Assembly: GCA_019022495.1 (NCBI GenBank)
Contig: JAFEKR010000019.1
Coordinates: forward strand, 744,001-808,000
Length of the DNA stretch: 64,000 nt
Direction of reading: 5' to 3'
Origin: Epichloe hybrida
Lineage: Eukaryota > Ascomycota > Sordariomycetes > Hypocreales > Clavicipitaceae
Shown: positions 48,146-60,484 of the stretch, piece by piece
Position numbering within the stretch: position 1 is the first letter of the stretch
Layout: each line of letters opens with the position of its first letter
The notes under the pieces: model-generated
What the model saw: only the letters and a program-made list of their open reading frames with translations
Told to the model about the DNA's origin: nothing
Databases searched by the model: none
Translations under genes and position numbers: made by a program

Positions 48146-51100
48146 ATCTAAACTCTATTAAATACACCTCTGTGTCCGCGAACTAGCTGCTTAGTTACTG
48201 CTTATAATCCTTAATAATATCTATTATAACAAAATCTCTTTTCTTTACCTAAGAATTTTCTAAAGCATTATAGCCCTTCCACTTAACTAGGTATTTCTAA
48301 CATCTCCTATTATAATAATACAATATAATTCTCTTAACTTCAAACTCCTACTCATTATTCGTAACATTCTCTTGTAGCAAGGACATATCTTCTATACTAG
48401 ATAGGTCCCTTACGAATAGTTTAAGGTTAGTAATATTAAAAACATTATACAGACGCGTTTCATATAGCAGCCTTAATTAATACATAAGTCTATAGGTACT
48501 AATTACCTTTTTGATTTTATAAGGGCCTAGGTACTTTACACTTAGCTTCCTACTAGGTTACTATAAGTTAATATTCTTTATAGATAATAAAATATAGTTA
48601 CCTATATTAAACTTTATTAGGGTCTGCTTCTTATTATAGTGCTTTATATACTAGACCTATAAGTTACTTAGAAGCTACTTAATTACTATATATCTATCTC
48701 TTAGCGTAATAGCATAAGTTTCTACCTAGTTATTTACTATAGGAATATCCATAATTACTTACTACAGTCCCCTAGGGTTATAGCCTCGCAGTGCCTTAGC
48801 TAGGGTGTAGCTATGAGTTAAATAGATGCTTATATTATACGTAAACTATGCTATTAAAAGATTATTAGCCTAATTGGTTTAGTTAAAGCAAGCAAAGGCT
48901 CTTAAGTAATACTCTAAAACTTAGTTTAGACATTTTATCTAGCTATCTATCTGCGGGTAGAACGCAGTGCTTAGTCACCGCTTAGTTATAATAAGGTAGC
49001 AAAAGGTTATCTAAAACCTACTAGTAAAAGTTAAACCCTAGTCTATAATAATGCCCTCTAGAGCGCCATAATCCCTAAAAACGTACTCTAAGAATACAGT
49101 AGCTAACCCATCGCTAGTTATACGCGTTAAAACAGGGATATAAATACTATACTTTATAAAACAGTCTATAATAACTAAGATTATATTATAAGTCTAGTTT
49201 ATATCTTTCATAGGTAGTAGCCTTATAACGAAGTCTATTAATAATTCTTAAAAAGGCTAATTAGGCACTAGTAGCACTACTAGCTTGCTATAGGGTTTAT
49301 AGTGCCTTAGCTTTAAAGTTTAATAGCTTACATAAGTTTATATATATAACTTAGTGTCTTTCTTTATTAATAGCTAGTAGTACTAGTTTATAATTTAGTA
49401 AAGGGTCTTACTAACTCCCTAGTGGCCCGCTGCTAGGTTATTATAGGTAAGCATTAGAACTTTCTTCCTTATACTTACTAGAATAAAAACTCTATTCTTA
49501 AACATTAATAGCTTAGAGGGCCTAATAGACTATATTTATAACGCTTCTAGGTTACCGCTCTTAAGCAGCTTCCTCTAACCTATAGTAAAGTTATTACCTT
49601 ACTATACTTAAAATAATATAACTTAAATTAGAGTCTCTAATTCTACATACTTAGGACAAGTATTACATATAAACTTAGAAGAGGTTTACTAGACTACCTG
49701 TATTCTTACTATAACACCACTATAAGTAGCTAGCTTATAGTATACTTTTAGACTTATAGATAAATTACAGCTAAGCAGCGTTTTAAGGGGGCGCCTATAT
49801 TACTTGCTAACTACTAACCTAGCTAGACTCCTAACCCGTAGGCTTGCTAGACTTATAGAAACATTAAATAATATAGATAAGGTGTAACCTTACTGCTCAT
49901 AATTAGCGGACCTAGTTAGCGTACTACTTACAGGCTTTATAGGACTATTAGGTTCCTTAATAATATAATTAAGTTATATCTTCTTAAAACCCTAGAGGCT
50001 AGAATAGCCCTTATAGTAATCTCACAATAAACCATTAACTACGCTAAGTAATATAACCTTAGGGCCCGTAACTACACTATTACACACATAGCGCCCTTAC
50101 TACTTAGCATTTATAAACTTAGCTAAGAAGTTAGGTAGCTATAAGAACATAGCCTCTGCCCTACGCTCCTTACTAATATTATCTACTCTTCTTAATAGGG
50201 CATTAGCAGGGTTTAGCTTACCTACACAATATTTAATCCTAAAATTAAACAAATAGAGCTTATCTAACACCATTACCTACCTACTAGATAGCTTTGGCTT
50301 TATAGCTAAGTACTTGTAATTAAGGTAATCTATTATAACCATGATCTAGTGAGTTAAATATATAAGGTAGTGTCTCTAGGCCCGAAACGCCTCTTAGATT
50401 ACTAATAACTTAGTATCTAGGGTTAAGTAGTAAAGCTTAATATTAGTTAACTTCCTTAAAAAATACACTACTAGGTGCCAGCTACCTAGCACTAATATTA
50501 TAAGTATAGCTCTAATCACATAACTAGATATATCTATCTTTACTCTTAGCGGATAAAGTAGGTTAAAGTGCACTAAGATTAGTGCCTCCTAGAACTTCTT
50601 TTAAAGTTCTCTAAACGCCATAAGTTTACTAGGCTCTAGCTTAAACTCCACTAGTTAAACACCCTTTAGATAGTTTATTAGTAAGACTACTACCTTACTA
50701 TACTATTTTATAAAGTATTAGTAAAACCCTATAAACCTAAGGAATAATTAAATATTAAACACACTATAAGGTATTAGCTAGGTCATAATAGCTTTAACCC
50801 TTAACGGTTCTATCTTAATGCCTTTTTTAGACATAATAAACCCTAGGAATTTCACTTATAATACTAAAAATTAGCACTTCTTAAGGTTAATATAGAGATT
50901 TACGTCCTAAAGTTACTCTAGCACCCTTTTAACATACTCTGTGTGTCTTATAGGGTCACTACTATATATTAGGATATTATTAAGGTAAATAATATAGAAT
51001 TCATCTATAAGTCCCTTAAGCGCGTTATTAATATATTCCTAAAAAGTAGCTAGCGTGTTCACTAATCTAAATAGCATAATAAGGTACTTAAAATATCCAT

Positions 51101-53545
51101 AGTAGCATTAGAATACTATCTTTCACTTATTGCCCTTGCGAATACGTAGCTAGTAATATACCTCTTAAAGATCTAAAGATATGAAGACTTTTGCGCTTAC
51201 TAGTTAATTAAGAATTTCGGAGATTAATAGTAAGGGGGCCTTATTCTTAATAGTAATCCTATTAAGACCCCTATAATCCACATAAAGCCTTAATTTCCCT
51301 GATTTTTTCAGGACAAACAAAATTAGGGCTCTAGCTAGGCTTGTTAATCTTCTAATCTATTCTTTTTCCTACACACTTATAAGGTACTCCCTAAGCACCT
51401 CTAGCTCTTTTTCCACTAGGTTATATATAGGTCCCTATAGTAGCTATTTCCCTTCTTCTAATTCGATTATATAAGTGTAGCCCCTAAGTTCCAGAAGCTT
51501 ACTAGCTAGATCTTTTAAGAATATATTTACAAATTCCATATACTCCTCTAGGATTTGCTATTAGGGTGCGTTACTATCTATTTCTTACATAGATGCTACT
51601 AGCTCCTCGTAAAACACTACCTAGAGTGCTATTACACTTCTAAGTTTTTTCTTCTTTAGGGGCTAGATATTACCTTTTACTATTACTATAACTATGTTGT
51701 AAGTTAGGTTATTACTTAGTGTGTTATTTATTAATAAAACTTTATTAGTATCCCTCTCTTTTACTTTAGGTTTAACTATTCTAACTTTTAGCAATGCTAG
51801 TAATAGTGTAATAGAAGACTGCTTTACTACCTTATGTAGTTATTACTTACCTAAAGTAAATGTGATATGTTCTTTAGTTATTAGAAACCTCTAAAAACCC
51901 TACTTCTAATCTATTACTATAGGTTTATACTCTAGGGTCTAGTTTATTCCTAGGAGTATTCCTTCTCTAGTATTAGTAATATAGTAGCTAACTTAGTAAA
52001 CCTTTATATAGCCTATGCTATTCTTTACCTTAACTAGTTTACGCAAAATTCCTTAGTGTAGGATCTTATTCCTACTTATGCTTTCTAGTGTTACCTCTAC
52101 TTTTACTATATTCTTCTAGTCCTATTTTAATAGTAGCTTAGGGTAGATTATTAAATATTCTGCTCTTATATTAAATAGCGCTAGCACTACTAACTAGTGG
52201 TTATCTTACTATAGGGATACTTATATCCTTATTCTCTTATCTATAGGTTTCTCTATAGCAAGACTATTATCCTAGGCCTGCGCTAAATTAATTAGAATTT
52301 TGTTTAGGTCTAAAGATTTATTACTACTATCTCTATGCTTCTTAGTAGTATGCTTATTACTCTTATAGATTAAGTAGTCTACCGCTTTATATCTATTTAA
52401 ACTATATCTAGGGCTACTGTATTTATAGCACTTAAACAGCTTCTAGCCTATGCCTTATTATTAGGAACCTTACTATAAATTATTTATAGGGGAGCTAGAG
52501 CGTTATCTTTTATTATTCCTACCTTCTTTATTACAGCTTCTATTATGATTCTTTATTATAGATATTATTATAACTTTAGCTTTTTTACCTTAGCCCTATA
52601 GGTAGCTCTAAGATATAGGGAACTCTTAGCTAACTATATGCTATCTTATAGCGTTATTTAAGCTATTTAGAAACATTACTATCCTTAGACGCAAGGGGAT
52701 CTAGTTAGGTAATTTAGCTTTTACCTTTATCTAGAGTCTTAGGAAAGATTAGAAAGATTAATTATGCTTTTACCTAAGGTTTAGTAGTATCCTAGTAGCT
52801 TCTAAGCACCTTATGTCTTTATTTATTACGCTAGTGTTTAGCTAAGACATAAATCTATCCTAGGTATAGGCTATATAGTTAACTATCCTATTTACTATTA
52901 TATAATATATCTATTATTACTTTACGTTATTAGCTAGGTAGCTACTAGTATATGCTACCTTTATTCTATTATCCTAGAAGGTTCTTAGGTCTAGCTAGAA
53001 TAGCATATTTAAATCCTACAGATATACCTATAAATTCTTATAAGTATCTCCCTTATATATAGGTACCTTATGCTATATCTTAATAAAGCTTTATAGGTAT
53101 GCGCTTATTATAAACTTACTATTAGGTAGGAAACCTAGGAATATAGGATTTATTAGTGTGTTTATTTAAGGGATAATTATAAGTCTTCTACCTAATCTAG
53201 CTAATTACAGGTCCGCTTCTATTTCTTTAAGCTATGCTTTTATTTCTAAGATCTCTTATCTTAAGTAAGCATTACATAGCTAGGCTTATATAACCTTATA
53301 TTACCTCTATAGCTAGTCTAGATTATTATTATTTCTAGATCTAAGGTTACTATATTAGTTAGGTAATATTTACTATGCCCTATTATGTTCTATAGTTAGA
53401 GTATTTAGGTTACTACTTAGGTACTATAGGTTTAGGGCTTCCTTACTAGGTAATATAAGTATATTCTAAGTAAATATCCTATAGCTCCTTTGCATTTAAA
53501 TCTAGCTAATAGTCTATTTTCCTAAAAGGGTTTAAAAGTTTAACT
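48146..53545 (-). pseudogene. Gypsy3 gag-pol
   Basis: Minus-strand counterpart of Gypsy2 gag-pol. Gag 53.5-52.3 kb, protease near 52.2 kb, RT active site at 50976-50987 reading YLNN (family YLDD), integrase about 49.25-48.9 kb, and chromodomain about 48.35-48.19 kb, where KYLVKWKGYNALENS keeps the conserved Trp that is a stop in Gypsy2. Many TAG/TAA stops; inactive. Somewhat less mutated than Gypsy2 in the chromodomain. Confidence 0.85.
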
Positions 53546-53812
53546 TATTATAACTATAGTAGGAGAGATATAAACAAAGTAAAGGCTAAGACTCTTAATT
53601 ATAGCTAGAGAGCTACTACTTAGGGGTAGGTATATAAAGGTCTTAAACTTTAACCTCCTATAACTCTTATAGGCAGTCCTTGTCTAAATACCTTACTACA
53701 TACACATAGCTACCTAGCAGCTACTTAGTTATCTATGCAATCTAGGGCTTATCCGAGGGCTCCATCATATGACCGTCCTGTCCGTGACTCCCTAGCCTCC
53801 GTGCCCCTGACA
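53546..53812 (-). repeat. Gypsy3 5' LTR
   Basis: 267 bp. Inner edge strongly mutated (tattataactatagtagg); outer edge intact (ccgtcctgtccgtgactcc, cctccgtgcccctgaca). Confidence 0.93.
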
Positions 53813-53817
53813 TTAAC

Positions 53818-56400
53818 AAGCAGGGATCGTAGGTTAAGGTTGTTATATTGAGGTTATCCCTGTGGTGACGGAAGTACGTTGCCTACTAGTGGGTTCCGGC
53901 CTCTGTAATCCCGTAAAGAGGTCTAATTAATTTGATTACAGTCCCTTCTGGAAAGAGGTGTGTAATTTGCTTTAGCAATCTCACGATAATTAGCCTTATT
54001 AGCACCGTGTGCGATTGAGTGTAGGCTTGTGTGATATTACAAATCCAAAGGTAAATACCTCTTTTTCTTAATAACAAAGCGATAGCTACGATTAGTTGTT
54101 AGCTTGCACGTTGTATTGTTAGCAATTGCGTTAGGATAAATTCCTTTCCTTTGTTATTATAGCCTTGTATAATAAGACGAGATTTCTTATACGGCAAGTC
54201 CGTTTCTTTGCCTTTAATCTCTCTAACCATACGAGAATTAAAGATTCTGTGACCTCCGTGCTTTACTAGGTTAAACTTAATGAATTTGAATATATTATGA
54301 GCTTATAAAGCGTTAATCTTAGCTTAATTAGACTGCTTAAAGGGTTTTCCTAGGGTTGTAATCCTTCCTTCTTAGCGGAGCTAAAGGGCAAGGTTCTAAT
54401 TAGCCTCTTCCTTTACTATAAGGAATACTATGCTTAGCATCCCTCTAGTTATAATCTCTTAAATAAAGGCCTCCTCTTAATCTTTATTTATAAGTACATA
54501 GAGCTAAACTAGGCTAATATACTTCTTAGGGCTATAAGGTTTTCTTTTCCTTACTTTTATTCCTTTAGGGCATAGTAATAAGTCTTTAACTTAATAGCTT
54601 CCCCTCGGGGCCTTTTAGGCTTTATAAGCCTCTTTATTAGACTCTCCCGCACTTATAAATTACACTATAAGGGCCTTTCTTAGTCTCCCTCGCTTTCTCT
54701 TAGCTAGTGCCTATAGCTCTTTGCCTTCTTTTATTAGAGAATCTCTTTTATTAGCAGTAGTTAGTTATGCAGTCGCTTCTTCCTCTACATTACTAGGCTT
54801 TATCTCCTGCTACTCTAGTCCCTCTATAATACATAGGTCTTTATAATAAGGCTTCACTACTATAAAGCAGAACTTTACTAGGCTACGGGGTATATTAACT
54901 ATATAGGTCTCTCTATTAGTGGTAAGTAGCTTATAAGGGCCGTGCTAGCTGCCCTTCTCTCTTTACATGCGTACATTAGCCTGCAGGGGCAGCTAATATA
55001 TAGGCGCTATATTAGGGCTGTTCCGGGCTTTAAGGGTATTATAGACTTACTACAAAGCTAGATAATAGCGGACTTTATTAGTAGCTTTATAAATTACTTT
55101 AGCGCGTTAAATAATAAAGACGCTTAGTAATAACTTATCTATTATTCATAGGTAGCCTCTAAAGACTAGTAGGGTTAGGATAATACTATTTAGGCCTATA
55201 GAGTCATTAATTACTTTAATAGCTATTTAAAGGCGTTACTCTAGTATAAGTTCTATCCTAATTAAGTCTATAATAATATCATAAGCTTAGCGTAAAGGTT
55301 TGTGATATCTCTTAATCTTTCCAATGCTATTATAGGCTTTAATTAGCATCTCATTAGTCTTAATTAATATTAGTCAAGCATAGTGCTTAAACTTAGCGGA
55401 AGCGAAGTTATTGCTAGCGTCGTGTATAATCTATTCTAGAGGTCCGAGATAAGTATTAATCTAATATTCGCGGATTATATCCTAGATATCTCGAGCCTTC
55501 TACTTCTTTAGATTAAGGAATTAGGCTACTTAGAATAATATTACTAAATTAACAATGTAAAGTACTAGTTAGCCATTGATCTGCACGATATTAACGATAA
55601 TCTCGTAGTTAAATTCGTGGTTATCTTTGATTGTGAACTTGAATTAACTAGGGGCCTTTCTATGTATCTAGTAATAGTAGCAGACTTTAGTTAATTCCTT
55701 AATTACCTAGCGTTTAACTTTATGACTAGCTTAGTAAAGGATCTTTACGAGTTATTAAACGGAAGGGTAGCCAAGTCAACAATGTAATTAATGGATATCT
55801 CCTTCTAAAAGGTAGAAGGCAACTATTTCCTTCGCTTCTAGTAACCACCAAGGGTATCCCTATTGTTACACAATGGGTATAGTCTTATTACCTTAGATAA
55901 GTACGTTAGTAAGGTTATTAATCTTAACTTACATCTTATCTATATTAGTGATTAAGAAGAGGAATAGGGTGGCTATGTTAAGGATATAGAATTCAAGCTC
56001 TCTAAGTTTTATAGGTACATAAAGGATTCCTTTTGTAACTACTAATCTAGCGCTAAATATAATAATTTAGGGTTTGTAGGGGGTTACCTTTAATAAAGGT
56101 ATTAATCTTAACAAAGCCTTTACTTATGCTTCTCCTGTAGTTAACTTTCCTATAGCACTAGTATTAGGTATAATCCCTCTAAAGACCTCTTTAGAATAGC
56201 GTTCTTTAGAGATATAGTAAATTAAGCCTTTATTACACTCTTATGGCTTATAGAGCTCTTACCTAAGGAATACGTGTTAGAAGGCTTAATTATTTAGGGT
56301 TATAAGGATATTAACATTAGTGGTGTTATCGTTAGTCTGTAATCTAGAATAGAAGAATTATATAATGCTTAGATATGCTATTAATGGTAGCTCCTCTATA
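53818..56400 (-). pseudogene. Copia4 pol 5' part (PR, INT, RT N-terminal half)
   Basis: Continues Copia4 on the other side of Gypsy3. A 63-codon open piece at 54077-53886 reads RKRGIYLWICNITQAYTQS and IKLIRPLYGITEAGTH, the Copia RT region with D-x-x-x-A-Y (Asp now Asn) and RPLYG. Upstream are VREIKGKETDLPYKK (~54.2 kb), integrase with NTYLGPLD near 55.46 kb and KFTIKDNHEFNYEII near 55.63 kb, and protease/pre-integrase near 56.2 kb. Confidence 0.8.
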
Positions 56401-58839
56401 TTGTTATTATTATCTTTAGCTTCCGTGTAGGCTAAAAGATGTGATTCCTAATTCTAACCTAAGCCTTTATTAGGCTTATTATTATCCTGCCCTTTATAGG
56501 AGGTAAGGAATACCTAGAATCTCTTCTCTAAAGGGGGTGTATAATATGTTTTACTAGCCTACTAGTAGTCCTTTTCCTTTTAATGTTCTTTAGTGGAGTA
56601 ATTAGAGGACTAGTAGCTACTCTTGCTATATATAAAGCAGCGCTTAGTGCTTAGCCTAGGGCTTCGCCTATGATAGCTTCCTCTGCCATAGGGGGATAAT
56701 CGCTGTCTATACTAATAATTAGTGAATATAGCCTCTAGAGGGTCTCCTTATTAGTACTAAAGGTATTAGGAGGGCCTCTTATTTGATTCCGTGATGGTAA
56801 TTGCCTTACGGAGGTCTCTAGTAAGACTTTTAAAGCCTGCGGAGTGTATGTATTTTACTATCTAATATTCAGGCACACTAGCTATAGTATTTAAGGCCTG
56901 CTTGTAAAGCTTAGTATTTACTATTTTAGTAGGGTATAGTCCTTTGTAGATCTTCTTAAAGGTTAATAATGTAATCTTAAGGTAATTAAGCTTACTTTTA
57001 TTAGGGTTCTTCTTAATTATGTTCTTTAATATTATACTACTCCACTTATAGTAATAGAATTACTAGTTGCTTTCTATCTTAAAGCGCTAATAGATGTAAG
57101 TAATTATCTCTTTATAGGAATAGTTATTCCTAAAGAGGTAATTAAGGTAGTATTACTTAGTATTACCTATTAATATAATAGGGAAAGCCTTCTAATAGTG
57201 TATTTAGGGAAGGTTAATTCTATTACACTTATTTTTAAAGAGCGTAATCTTTGGCATTAAGAAATTATATAGCTTTTTACTGTAGTGGTTACTATTCTTA
57301 TATATCTTTATAAGCTCTAAGATTTTCTTTATAATCTAATCTTCGGAGGGGAATTACTATAAAGGCATAATTTGTTATGAATAATAGTCTACTAGTTATT
57401 CTTAATAATAATTATCTAGGTAAAGCTATTAATATGATAGGGATTGTTACGGGGGTTTATGTGAGGGTTTTAGTAATCTCTAGGGTTAGGGAAGGTTAAT
57501 TTCTAGGGTAGGTTGTTAGGGCTATTAATATTAAGGTTCTAGGGGTTTAGAAGATTATAGTCTTTCTTATAATCTTTCCTATAACTAAAGGGGTATTAAG
57601 GTTTAATAAAGCACTTCCTTAAGCAATACTAGGATTAAATATCCTAGGCCTCGCCTAATAAGGACGCCGTAATCTCATAAAGAATTACGTAATTCTCTAA
57701 TAATATCCTTAGATACCCTTTTAAAGGTGTCTTTAGACTAGCCTTTAAAGTCTTCTTAGAATAATTCCTATATGTTATTATCTCTCTAACCTTAATGCTT
57801 ACTAAGGTTAATAAATCTTGTAATTTAGTTATTAAGCTTAAGCTACGTAGTAATGTCTGGATCTAGCTTAATAGATTCTTTCTAGTTATATAAGAATTTA
57901 TAAGTAAGCTATTAAAGGCATAGGGGTAATTTATGCCTTTAAGGTCTCTCGGAGGTAATAATTAAAGCCTTGCTATTACTAGTAGCCCTTCCTCTTATAG
58001 AAGGTCTAGATTCCTCTGCTATTTTTAACTATAAAAGGAATGTTACTAATTTGTTATTTTTACTACTAATTAAGCTTCTATGTTTACCTATTACTATTAT
58101 AAGGTTCTTCTTTCGCATTTTAGGAGCGTTATTACTCTAATGAAATTAGAAGATTACGAAAATAGGAAAAATAGAAGAAAAAGCAGTAGAAGTAGTAAAA
58201 GCAGTGGCAAGAATAAATTAATAGAGATAAAGAAAGTAACATAAGTTCTAAAAGTAACTAGAAAATAATAGGAAAAGTAATAAGGGAATAATAGGAATTA
58301 TTACTTCCTGTTTTTTATAAAAAGGAGAGAAGGAGGTAATCTCTTTTTCTTGCTAATAAGTATAGGGCGAATAGCACTAATAATAAAGGGGGTAAAAAAC
58401 GAGTAGTAAATGCTTATAGGGAGAGATTAAAGGTCTATTAGATAAAGGGAATATTTATAGAGAAGTTATAGATGTGTTAGCTAGCTTAGCTAAGGTTGTT
58501 TAACGTTAGGTTTAAAATAAATACCTCGTAGTAATAGATTTGGTTATTTGGTTAGTTTTCTTGTAATAGACAATAAAATCAATAATTAATAATAATATCC
58601 TAGATAGATATAACAAAGTTATATCCCTAAGCCTAAGGGTTAATAAATTAATTCCTTAGAAGCCTAATAAGCCTATAACTAGGATTCTAGTCTCTTCCTT
58701 TAGCACACTTATGTAGTTATACCTCTCTACTATAATGACTATTATAGCATAATAAGGGGTAGTGGTAGTAGTGTCTATAGAAATGTCTTTTCTTATAATA
58801 CCTAGCTTATCTATGGTTGTGAAGTTAACTACTAATTAG
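56401..58839 (-). pseudogene. Copia4 gag and leader relic
   Basis: Colinear with Copia2 18.96-21.37 kb: gag about 58.3-56.4 kb (Lys/Arg/Ser-rich start near 58.2 kb), leader 58.3-58.84 kb. A deletion of some 15-20 bp relative to Copia2 is visible near 58440 (region ctattagataaagggaa). RIP stops throughout. Confidence 0.6.
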
Positions 58840-59100
58840 TGTTAGATACACTAAGGTCCTGCGTAGGTAATAAATCCCGTATAAATTGAAGTTAATAATA
58901 GTTAGTTAATTAGCTAGCTAGGAAAGAGGGAGAAGAGAGGGAAAGTCTAGATGCTAGAAAAGTGGGCGGAATTCGTATGTGGGGCACAAAAGGGGGTGGC
59001 GAATTAATGCAGCCAATCATATCACGTGCATCGCGCCGGACCTACAATTAGTCCGGTCTTTGGCCACGATTGAACCGATGAAGATCCGAAGGAATTAACA
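58840..59100 (-). repeat. Copia4 5' LTR
   Basis: 261 bp. Inner start mutated (tgttagatacactaagg); outer end intact (ggccacgattgaaccgatg to gaattaaca). Confidence 0.93.
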
Positions 59101-59105
59101 CCTAT

Positions 59106-59154
59106 CGGTCCCTGACTATAGAGCTTGCACCCGTACAGCTGTTGCTAGCTAGCA
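59106..59154. mobile_element. element X, right part
   Basis: Last 49 bp of X after Copia4, cggtccctgactatagagc to gctagctagca, followed by actagct (59155-59161). GC-richer and less mutated than the Copia5 sequence that follows. Confidence 0.55.
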
Positions 59155-59161
59155 ACTAGCT

Positions 59162-59856
59162 CCCTACATTTCAATAATATAAAGTAAGCTTTATAAAGTA
59201 AGTCTAAAGCTTACTTAGAGAGCTTATATTAGATACCTTACTAGATATGTTTCCTCTATATAATACCTAATCTAGGTACTAATAATAAAGAGAAGCTACT
59301 AGTTCTTATTAAGCTATATTACCTTTAATAAGTCTATTTTCTATACTTAAGAAAGAGGTTTATTACTAAATATAAAAGAGGTTAAAAAGAGTGTTCTTAA
59401 AAAGCTAGTTAATAATAATAAGGATAAAAGCTCTAATATAGGGCTTCTACAAATAGCGTACCCTTTGTTACTATAATAACCACCTAAGCTACTCTAATAG
59501 GATAAAATTCCTACTAATTATAATTAGCTAGAGTATAAAGAAAAGGAGAAAGAGAGTTAAGAATTAAATTTACTAACTTCTCTAAGTTTACTAGGATAAT
59601 TTCTAGATTTAATGGACTACATATTACTAAGTATTAATAATTTACTAAACCTACCTAAAAGTAGTAATAATTATAAGATATTAGAGAATCTATAAGATCT
59701 TAATAAACTTAAAGTATTTACTATAGCTTTTAAGCTAGGATTAAAGAGTAAAGAAAAACCTTATATATCTAGACTTTCTCCTTCTCTAGTATATTATAAT
59801 AATCTAGCTAGCTATCCTAAAGAAAAGGAATTCCATAAAGTATAAGATAAAGAGTA
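59162..59856 (+). mobile_element. Copia5 segment 6 (integrase C-terminal part to RT linker)
   Basis: Resumes the Copia5 frame: SLKLT-stop-RAYIRYLTRYVSS matches the Copia KLxPRAxxGYLVGY block, and ITFNKSIFYT matches the (V)xFDExxFY block; then an acidic, low-complexity linker to 59856. The final 15 bases (59842-59856) are the SINE target duplication. Confidence 0.7.
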
Positions 59857-60469
59857 TTGATTTTTAATTTTTTTTTGGGGTCATTAGCTGTGGCTAATGC
59901 ATCTAATTTTCAAGGAACCAAAAAAATTACTAGCAATACCTAGCTAGTGCCACATGTAATAACCAAATTCAATAATCACCGTAGTGTTAGGTAAAACATA
60001 AAAGAAATAAGCTTTAAGCTATAAATTTAGGGGCTAAAAAGTTAATATAAAGTTTGCGACAAACTTTATGGCTATAATTACGCAAGATATAGTTATAATT
60101 CATAACCGCAGTTAAACTTAAATCCATTTAAGTTTTACTTATAGTATAAATTAACGTAATTCCCCCTTTCTCTACAACCGTGTTTGTTCTATCTCTTTAC
60201 ATCTCTTCTATCTTATAACTTATCCTTTAAAGCTCTAAGGTAAACTAAAAAAAAAAACATAACTTATCCTCACTTAACTCCACTCCAATTCAAATTCACA
60301 GGTAGGTCAAGGGCTACTAATTAACTAATTAACGACTAACTAATCAGAAAATAGTATAGCTAAGGGTAACCACAAGCCAGGGGCTATAACCACTAGGCTA
60401 CAGAACCTAATGGCTATCCAAAAATCCGAGGAAATTCCAGATAAGGAAATTCAAAAAACCAAAGAAAAC
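59857..60469 (-). mobile_element. tRNA-related SINE, 613 bp
   Basis: Flanked by a 15-bp direct repeat ataagataaagagta (59842-59856 and 60470-60484), the length expected from LINE-type retrotransposition. On the minus strand the head (near 60400) carries TAGCCTAGTGG (60390-60400), a perfect Pol III A-box consensus, and about 100 bp further GTGAATTTGAATTGG (~60285-60297), a degenerate B box. A T-run on that strand at 60247-60257 could terminate Pol III. The 3' end is A-rich (complement of tttttaattttttttt at 59861-59876). The Copia5 frame is rejoined precisely on removal. Partly RIP-mutated. Confidence 0.65.
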
Positions 60470-60484
60470 ATAAGATAAAGAGTA

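Larger units (their letters stand above)
45990..53812 (-). mobile_element. Gypsy3, chromovirus, inserted in Copia4 RT
   Basis: 7823 bp, LTRs 45990-46256 and 53546-53812 (267 bp), target duplication ttaac (45985-45989 and 53813-53817). Same family as Gypsy2, minus orientation. Innermost of the right nest (Copia5 > X > Copia4 > Gypsy3). Confidence 0.95.
44527..59100 (-). mobile_element. Copia4, inserted in X, contains Gypsy3
   Basis: LTRs 44527-44787 and 58840-59100 (261 bp), target duplication cctat (44522-44526 and 59101-59105). Without Gypsy3 and its duplicated ttaac it is ~6.75 kb. Minus-strand coding. Least RIP-mutated member of its family here; keeps the RT catalytic Asp pair. Confidence 0.95.
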
